From: Pseudisothecium myosuroides
Taxonomy: Eukaryota > Streptophyta > Bryopsida > Hypnales > Lembophyllaceae
Direction: 5' to 3'
NCBI GenBank assembly: GCA_951799445.1
Contig: OX637288.1
Location: forward strand, 49,057,288-49,121,287
Length of the DNA stretch: 64,000 nt
This document shows, in pieces, positions 61,703 to 64,000 of the stretch. The notes beneath the pieces are model-generated. The model saw only the letters and a program-made list of their open reading frames with translations, made no database searches and was not told the origin of the DNA. The position numbers and the translations under genes were made by a program. Numbering within the stretch: the stretch's first letter is position 1; each line of letters starts with the position of its first letter.

Positions 61703-63083
61703 AGTGACAAACGAAACCGAGTACTATTGTAAAACGTTTTCATTCAAACAACCATACCGTAAGCATCAATGGACGAAGTCCAAAAGTGTATATACAAAAG
61801 TTGTAGTATACGACATGCTACACATTCCTATGGAAGTTTGAAGAAAAAAATAGTTGTGATTTGAAAGAAAATCAATTTCAAAGTTAGCCATGTCTAAAAC
61901 TCGGTTTTGTTCAACATGATTTGGAATTCTTTTATTTTTGTCAATATTTTTTTGAACTCCGAAAAAACTTTTTGTACCTTGGCATGGTTGGTATACATCA
62001 TTTCAAATTGTTGTACCCAAAAATTGAAGGAAATTACCATTTATAGAATTTAAAACACCAACAGTTTGACAAACATACAAATGATGTTTATTCTCACAAT
62101 ATTTGATTTTTTTTTTGGAATTGAGAGCCATGGGATAGCATTAGCCATTGGAGAGAGAGCATAGGTTGCAATATGGACCATTGTTACATCTTCATGCCTT
62201 TGCATTTGAAATATTTGTTGAATTAGACAATGCATTCGATTTATATTTCGTAATTGCATAATGCGTTTTTAAATTCAACTTCTTTTGACCAAAGACTAGA
62301 GTTCATGATGCACATAATTGATCCAAAAAATTCCAAAAAAATAAATTATCATTGTCAATATAATAAAAAAACTGCCAATTTGATGAGGGTTAGTGTAATT
62401 TTTGGCAATTTTCAGTTTTTTGATGATATTGACAGTGATAAATTTTTTTTTTGAGATTTGTTGGGTCAATTATGTGCATCATGAACTCTAGTCTTTGGTC
62501 AAAAGAAGTTGAATTTAAAAACGCATTATGCAATTGCGAAATATAAATCGAATGCATTGTCTAATTCAACAAATATTTCAAATGCAAAGGCATGAAGATG
62601 TAACAATGGTCCATATTGCAACCTATGCTCTCTCTACAATGGCTAATGCTATCCTATGCTCTCAATTCCAAAAAAGAAATCAAATATTGTAAGAACAAAC
62701 ATCATTTATATGTTTGTCAAACTGTTGGTGTTTTAAATTCCATAAATGGTAATTTCCTTCAATTTTTGGGTACAACAATTTGAAATGATGTATACCAACA
62801 TGCCAAGGCACAAAAAGTTTTTTTGAAGTTGTAAAAAAATATTGACAAAAATAAAAGAATTCCAAATTATGTTGAACAAAACTGAGTTTTAGACATGGCT
62901 AACTTTGAAATTGATTTTCTTTCAAATCACAACTATTTTTTTCTTCAAACTTCCATGGTAATGTGTAGCATGTCATATACTACAACTTTTGTATATACAC
63001 TTTTGGACTTTGTCCATTGATGCTTACGGTATGGTTGTTTGAATGAAAACGTTTCACAATAGTACTCGGTTTCGTTTGTCACT
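61703..63083. mobile_element. Giant foldback element: near-perfect 1.38-kb palindrome
   Basis: Left end AGTGACAAACGAAACCGAGT is complementary to right end ACTCGGTTTCGTTTGTCACT. The two ~680-base arms remain complementary with few mismatches to the centre near 62393, where even the inner segment (CATTGTCAATATAATAAAAAA versus the complement of TTTTTTGATGATATTGACAG) still pairs. The unpaired loop is perhaps 20 bases. Small frames on the arms are mirror images of each other and look non-coding. I cannot define a target duplication or assign a superfamily. Confidence 0.9.
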
Positions 63084-64000
63084 ATATGCACCATTATATT
63101 AAATTCAAATTATATGAAAGATTCTTTGATTTTATGTAGGGTATTGTATAAAAAACAAACAAGATACAGTTTATATAGTGCTCTTCAATTAGCACTCAAT
63201 TTGACTTTTATTCTTTAAATATGATTTTGGCATTCAAAATGACTTTTTTGCTTTTGAATAATCAAACCATAATGAAGCTTTTTAAGTCTAGTTTTTGTTT
63301 CGCTTGAAAATTCCTTAAAATGAATATTTCATTGTAATTTGTAGTTGAAAGTCTATTAATAATTATATTCTAAAATAAAAAAATGACACCAAATGTTGGC
63401 TTATATTGTAATATTCTACACAATAATATATGCCTATGATGAAATTTGAAGGAGGATTTAGCATATTTTAATTTTGATTTGACCTCCCTTAATTTTTTTC
63501 TTTGAAATTCATGGAGTTTCAATATTTCACCAAAAAATACTAAATTTTTTTTGGCATATACAAGGTGTTTGATTTTGGTGAATGTTAAAAACATTTGTCC
63601 TATTTGTTGCACTGTGTTTCAGGACTTGTACTTTGGGGGAATAGAGGGAATGCTCTTTGGAAAAGTGCTGAAGTGGCAACATATGAGAAAATGATGTAAC
63701 CAAATATTTTAGTATTCATCTATATTTTGGATAGAACTATCTTTTCATCTACATATTTGGATGAGTTTCATTTAAAATTGACAATTTCGTCTAAAATTTA
63801 AAAAAAAATTGGAGCAATTTGATATTATCATCCAATTTTTCTTCAAATTTTTCCTATAGGCTTGATGCAGTCCATTTTTTTAGGCATTTGGGCCTTATAA
63901 GGCCCAAAAAAACCCCTGCCTAAAAGAGTGCAAAATCTTACAAAGTAGATATTGTGACAATTGGTGACTCCTTTGCTGAGTTTGCAATCATATATGTATG
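63084..64000. other. AT-rich DNA to the window edge
   Basis: No gene or structured repeat is supported. Short frames such as minus 63612-63370 are Lys/Phe-rich and compositional. Confidence 0.5.

Noticed and set aside
62050..62259. Minus-strand frame within the giant palindrome, as a possible transposase fragment
   Set aside because: The same frame recurs on the opposite arm by symmetry and has no transposase motif.

Overview
The window is nuclear DNA of a green plant. Five genes with plant-type architecture can be reconstructed exon by exon. Every exon junction joins in frame with GT-AG borders except one GC-AG intron. The genes sit in islands of ordinary base composition separated by 5-15 kb of very AT-rich DNA full of small inverted-repeat elements. 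I see no LTR retrotransposon and no reverse transcriptase or transposase reading frame. Short introns, roughly one gene per 13 kb and a MITE-rich, LTR-poor spacer would suit a bryophyte-grade or other compact non-seed plant genome, but that placement is inference and the species cannot be fixed from the sequence alone.

Layout. 53-2239 (minus): a plastid-type DUF2301 integral membrane protein, 5 exons, 320 aa. 6587-14126 (minus): a BRUTUS (BTS)-type hemerythrin/RING E3 ligase, 16 exons, 1322 aa. 29031-31367 (minus): an intronless mitochondrial-type translation initiation factor IF-2, 778 aa. 38687-44146 (plus): an organellar MnmG/GidA tRNA-modification enzyme, 13 exons, 806 aa. 49002-57551 (minus): a long half-size ABCG (WBC) transporter of the ABCG24/28 type, 15 exons, 1157 aa. 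IF-2 and MnmG are divergent neighbours and both serve organelle protein synthesis. The other genes show no evident shared pathway.

The spacers hold several recognisable families of non-autonomous DNA elements. They are a TTAA-flanked MITE family with termini CCCCTRAAGG (at least five copies, one nested inside another of the same family), a CACTA-type MITE with a TTG duplication, an Emigrant/pogo-like MITE, Stowaway-like MITEs, three foldbacks sharing one ~150-base arm, a family starting near ACATCACAAAG with a small palindromic derivative, and a family starting TTNGTTAAAATGGCGGTATTCC with two copies in ABCG introns. The most striking object is a near-perfect ~1.38-kb palindrome at 61703-63083 with almost no spacer.

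The most interesting protein-level observations are in BTS, where the His of the HxxxE iron-ligand motif is Tyr in hemerythrin domain 1 and Gln in domain 2 but intact in domain 3.
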